From an uncultured Rothia sp. (GTDB taxonomy: Bacteria > Actinomycetota > Actinomycetes > Actinomycetales > Micrococcaceae): a DNA stretch of 64,000 nt. Shown piece by piece: positions 61,990-64,000 of this stretch (position 1 is the stretch's first letter; each line of letters starts with the position of its first letter). The notes under the pieces are model-generated. The model had not been told where the DNA came from, did not search any database, and was given only the letters and a program-made list of their open reading frames with translations. Location: assembly GCA_946221065.1 (NCBI GenBank), contig CAMIIO010000012.1, positions 1 through 64,000 on the forward strand. The letters run 5' to 3'. A program made the translations under genes and the position numbers.

Positions 61990-62994
61990 TTGACTGAGAA
62001 CAACACCGCTATGGACTCTGGTGCTGAAGGTACTGAGTATCTATACGAGCCTTTTGTGACTGATGATGGTATTGAAGTTCCTCCACCCACCCGTCCGATG
62101 GGGCCACGCCGGCTGACTCGTTATCGTGACGAGGTCGCTAAGTATCTGCGGGCTATCCGTGATGGTGAGCTTACTGAGGAGCCTCCGGCTAATATGCCGC
62201 AGCTTCCCGAAGAAGGCGGTATAAGTGAGGAACAGCTTCAGGTTCAGCGTCGGTTTGCTGCGCTTTCGGTTCAGGGGGGCATTCAGAGCGCTGACGAGAA
62301 AGATGATTTGTTGCTCAGTGGCGAGAATGACACCCGAGAAGACGTGGCAGTCATTAAAGAGTCCGAGCCGGGCATCATAGGACAGCCCGTATCGGGTGGT
62401 CTATTTCGCGAGCCGGAAGATAAAGACGCTACCACCGAGTTTTTGGTGAGCGGAGATGTGATTGTTGAAGAAACTTCTGGCTCTGCAGAACGTGTAGAAG
62501 ATTCTGAGGGGAAAGAAGATACGCGAGCCGCAGAAGAATTTTCACCTGCCATCCCTGACAGCTTTGAAGCTGATGCTTCGACGGTGGAGCCTCCTTTCTA
62601 TCTGAGTACTCGTCCGATACCTATTGCCTCTTCACAGCTACCTAAGCCGGTGTCTGCCTTGGATTCCGAAGGACTGGATCTTACTCCGTTGGATCGTTTG
62701 GATGAAGAGAATCTTGCAGTGGAGGACGAGGGCAATCAATTTACTCCTCAATCATTCTCCTCAGTTCACTATGATTCTTCACGAGATGTGTTGGCTGCCA
62801 ACGATCATGCTAAATCCAACGAAGTTTCTTCGACTCCACCTGAGGAGCATCCAGAGAAAGCCGTGGAAAAGCGCAATATTTTTGAGGCGCCGTCAGAAGA
62901 GAATTCAGATTCTTCTTCGCGGAGCCTGACATGGATTATTGCCTTGGTAGTGTTGATAGCAATTATTGCGCTTGTACTAATTTTTACTCTCTAA
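61990..62994 (+). CDS. acidic tail-anchored membrane protein of unknown function
   Basis: A protein of about 334 residues, very rich in Glu, Asp, Ser and Pro, with a conserved-looking N-terminal block (YEPFVTDDGIEVPPPTRPMG, RRLTRYRDEVAKYLRAIRDG), a long probably disordered middle and a single C-terminal membrane helix (LTWIIALVVLIAIIALVLIF). I do not recognise a family. TTG at 61990 is preferred because GAGGAAAA lies just before it; a GTG 15 bases upstream is the alternative. It sits between nadD and rsfS, a place where Micrococcaceae often have such a gene. Confidence 0.72.
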   Translation: MTENNTAMDSGAEGTEYLYEPFVTDDGIEVPPPTRPMGPRRLTRYRDEVAKYLRAIRDGELTEEPPANMPQLPEEGGISEEQLQVQRRFAALSVQGGIQSADEKDDLLLSGENDTREDVAVIKESEPGIIGQPVSGGLFREPEDKDATTEFLVSGDVIVEETSGSAERVEDSEGKEDTRAAEEFSPAIPDSFEADASTVEPPFYLSTRPIPIASSQLPKPVSALDSEGLDLTPLDRLDEENLAVEDEGNQFTPQSFSSVHYDSSRDVLAANDHAKSNEVSSTPPEEHPEKAVEKRNIFEAPSEENSDSSSRSLTWIIALVVLIAIIALVLIFTL

Positions 62995-63052
62995 ATTTAT
63001 TGAAAAACTCCGACCTCTCGTAGGGGAGGGACGGATGTGTCGAAAGGACACT

Positions 63053-63493
63053 ATGACAGCTTCTCCCGAATCGATTAAAGCTCTTCAAATTGCGGCTCAG
63101 GCTGCCGAAGACAAGCAGGGAACTAACCTGTTTGCGGTAGATACTTCTGAGGCCATGGGCCTGATTGATGGCTTTTTGGTAGTCTCTGCCCATAACGAAC
63201 GCCTGGTTAACGCTATTGTGGACGCCGTTGAGGACGAGCTGCGTATTCAGGCTGCCATGAAGCCTACCCGCCGTGAGGGGCGAGCAGGTGGTCGCTGGGT
63301 TCTGTTGGATTATGAGGATATCGTAATTCACGTGCAGCATGAAGAAGACCGTGCATTTTATGCCCTGGACCGGTTGTGGTCAGAAGCTCCACGTGTGGAG
63401 TTGGGCGTAGAAAATGAGGCTCCTGTTGCTGAGGACGTAGACCACCGTGCCAACGAGCGTATTGTTCGCGCGGAAGATGAGGTGCAGTCTTAG
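63053..63493 (+). CDS. rsfS: ribosome silencing factor RsfS
   Basis: Binds ribosomal protein L14 and blocks subunit joining during starvation. The 146-residue protein has the DUF143 core: AAQAAEDKQGTNLFAVDTSE, GFLVVSAHNERLVNAIVDAV, GGRWVLLDYEDIVIHVQHEE and YALDRLW, plus an acidic C-terminal tail. The ATG chosen has GAAAGGA seven bases upstream; the frame is open 18 bases further. nadD-(acidic protein)-rsfS is the usual actinobacterial order. Confidence 0.95.
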   Translation: MTASPESIKALQIAAQAAEDKQGTNLFAVDTSEAMGLIDGFLVVSAHNERLVNAIVDAVEDELRIQAAMKPTRREGRAGGRWVLLDYEDIVIHVQHEEDRAFYALDRLWSEAPRVELGVENEAPVAEDVDHRANERIVRAEDEVQS

Positions 63494-63515
63494 ACTGGTT
63501 TCTTTCTGCTCTTAT

Positions 63516-63559
63516 GAAACCCCGCAGTCTTGCGTTATGCCTCTAGACTGCGGGGTTTC
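63516..63559 (+). terminator. hairpin after rsfS
   Basis: Perfect 14-bp stem GAAACCCCGCAGTC/GACTGCGGGGTTTC. The 3' arm ends in GTTTC without a longer T-tract. Confidence 0.7.
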
Positions 63560-63662
63560 AGCAAGAATTACTGAATTCTGCAAAAAGTGCGGGTTTCGAT
63601 TTGCACTAAGCAGCTTCGAGTGGTTAGGATAGTTGAGTGCTTTCGAGCAGATAACAAAATAT

Positions 63663-63735
63663 GGGGATATGGCGCAGCTGGTAGCGCACTTGCATGGCAT
63701 GCAAGGGGTCAGGGGTTCGAGTCCCCTTATCTCCA
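63663..63735 (+). tRNA. tRNA-Ala (GGC)
   Basis: The 73-nt cloverleaf has acceptor GGGGATA/TATCTCC (with a wobble) and discriminator A. The anticodon stem CTTGC/GCAAG surrounds ATGGCAT, anticodon GGC, alanine. The T arm is AGGGG/CCCCT around TTCGAGT. The usual G3-U70 identity pair of tRNA-Ala is met by G3 opposite T70 in this acceptor stem. No CCA is encoded. Confidence 0.93.
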
Positions 63736-63750
63736 CTCTCTGACTAGGCG

Positions 63751-63784
63751 AAACGCTCCTCATGTTGACACGGGGAGCGTTTTT
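63751..63784 (+). terminator. terminator after tRNA-Ala
   Basis: AAACGCTCC pairs with GGAGCGTTT, ending in TTTTTA. Confidence 0.8.
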
Positions 63785-63865
63785 AGTCCCCAGAAAGTGC
63801 ATTATGGCAAGCCTCCGAGAAAGAAAACTTAAAAACGGTATCACTTGATATCTAAGCCAAGTTGC

Positions 63866-64000
63866 ATGATTGGCGACAATACAGAGGCTATAAATACGGA
63901 TATGTTGGAAACTGCATGCGAAATTCGTAGAGTATTTCCTGAGCTTTTGGTGCGTGATGCAGTTGAAGCTCGATGTGAAGATCTTGCTTTAGCTGCTAAG
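63866..64000 (+). CDS. start of an unidentified gene, cut by the window edge
   Basis: An open frame from ATG 63866 to the window edge gives MIGDNTEAINTDMLETACEI, then RRVFPELLVRDAVEARCED; a second in-frame ATG is at 63902. No ribosome site is convincing and 45 residues are too few for a family call. The base composition is coding-like, but the gene could also start later. Confidence 0.4.
   Translation, partial: MIGDNTEAINTDMLETACEIRRVFPELLVRDAVEARCEDLALAAK

Noticed and set aside
1..64000. Prophage, insertion sequence, CRISPR or toxin-antitoxin modules
   Set aside because: No transposase, integrase, phage structural gene, regularly spaced repeats or paired small toxin/antitoxin genes were recognised anywhere in the window.

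Overview
The window is chromosomal DNA from a mid-GC actinobacterium, most likely an oral/commensal Rothia-type member of the Micrococcaceae. The genus is inferred from gene content and was not checked by search. Supporting signs are an MptB-type mannosyltransferase, a mycothiol-dependent Rv2466c-type reductase, tandem clpP1-clpP2 with clpX, the folC-DUF4233-ndk order, the rne-rplU-rpmA-obg-proB-proA-nadD-rsfS order, a DtxR/IdeR-type iron box and frequent GTG/TTG starts. There is no prophage, insertion sequence or CRISPR array. Five tRNA genes are present (His, Arg, Gly, Pro, Ala).

Left part (0-16 kb): peptide deformylase, tRNA-His, oligoribonuclease, an MptB-like mannosyltransferase, tRNA-Arg, a glutaminase with a STAS tail, a second-type SSB preceded by a cluster of DnaA-box-like sites, EttA, TesB thioesterase, an unknown protein, a group II truncated globin, aminopeptidase N, RpiB, a Nei-type glycosylase, tRNA-Gly, tRNA-Pro and trigger factor.

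Middle part (16-31 kb): a complete siderophore ABC importer (lipoprotein, two permeases, ATPase). Its promoter carries an iron-box palindrome that fills the -35/-10 spacer. Then come clpP1-clpP2-clpX, with a ClgR-like box before clpP1, a mycothiol-linked reductase, an LssY_C membrane protein, an archaeal-type ValS, an SDR overlapping a CbiX chelatase, and pyridoxal kinase.

Sulfur/nitrogen part (31-43 kb): cysH (APS-reductase type), cysD, cysN, a TauE/SafE exporter and a siroheme sulfite/nitrite reductase form one rightward run. A small AT-richer island follows, with a long hairpin, a DJ-1/PfpI protein and a GNAT pseudogene broken by three in-frame stops. Then cobA and nirB (leftward) face nirD and a short SirC-like dehydrogenase (rightward). 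CobA, the SirC-like protein and CbiX together cover uroporphyrinogen III to siroheme, the cofactor both reductases need.

Right part (43-64 kb): a T-box leader controls a eukaryote-like IleS, followed by folC, a DUF4233 protein and ndk. Next are VKOR, RNase E/G, a TPP riboswitch with a thiD-tenA fusion, rplU-rpmA-obg, proB-proA, a small membrane protein, nadD, an acidic tail-anchored protein and rsfS. The window ends with tRNA-Ala and the start of an unidentified gene.

No clearly new multi-gene system was found. The observations most worth following up are the DnaA-box cluster before ssb, the stop-interrupted GNAT gene with its neighbouring long hairpin, the candidate operator and structured leader before the cys operon, the extreme codon composition of the cys genes, and the two non-canonical tRNA synthetases (ValS, IleS).
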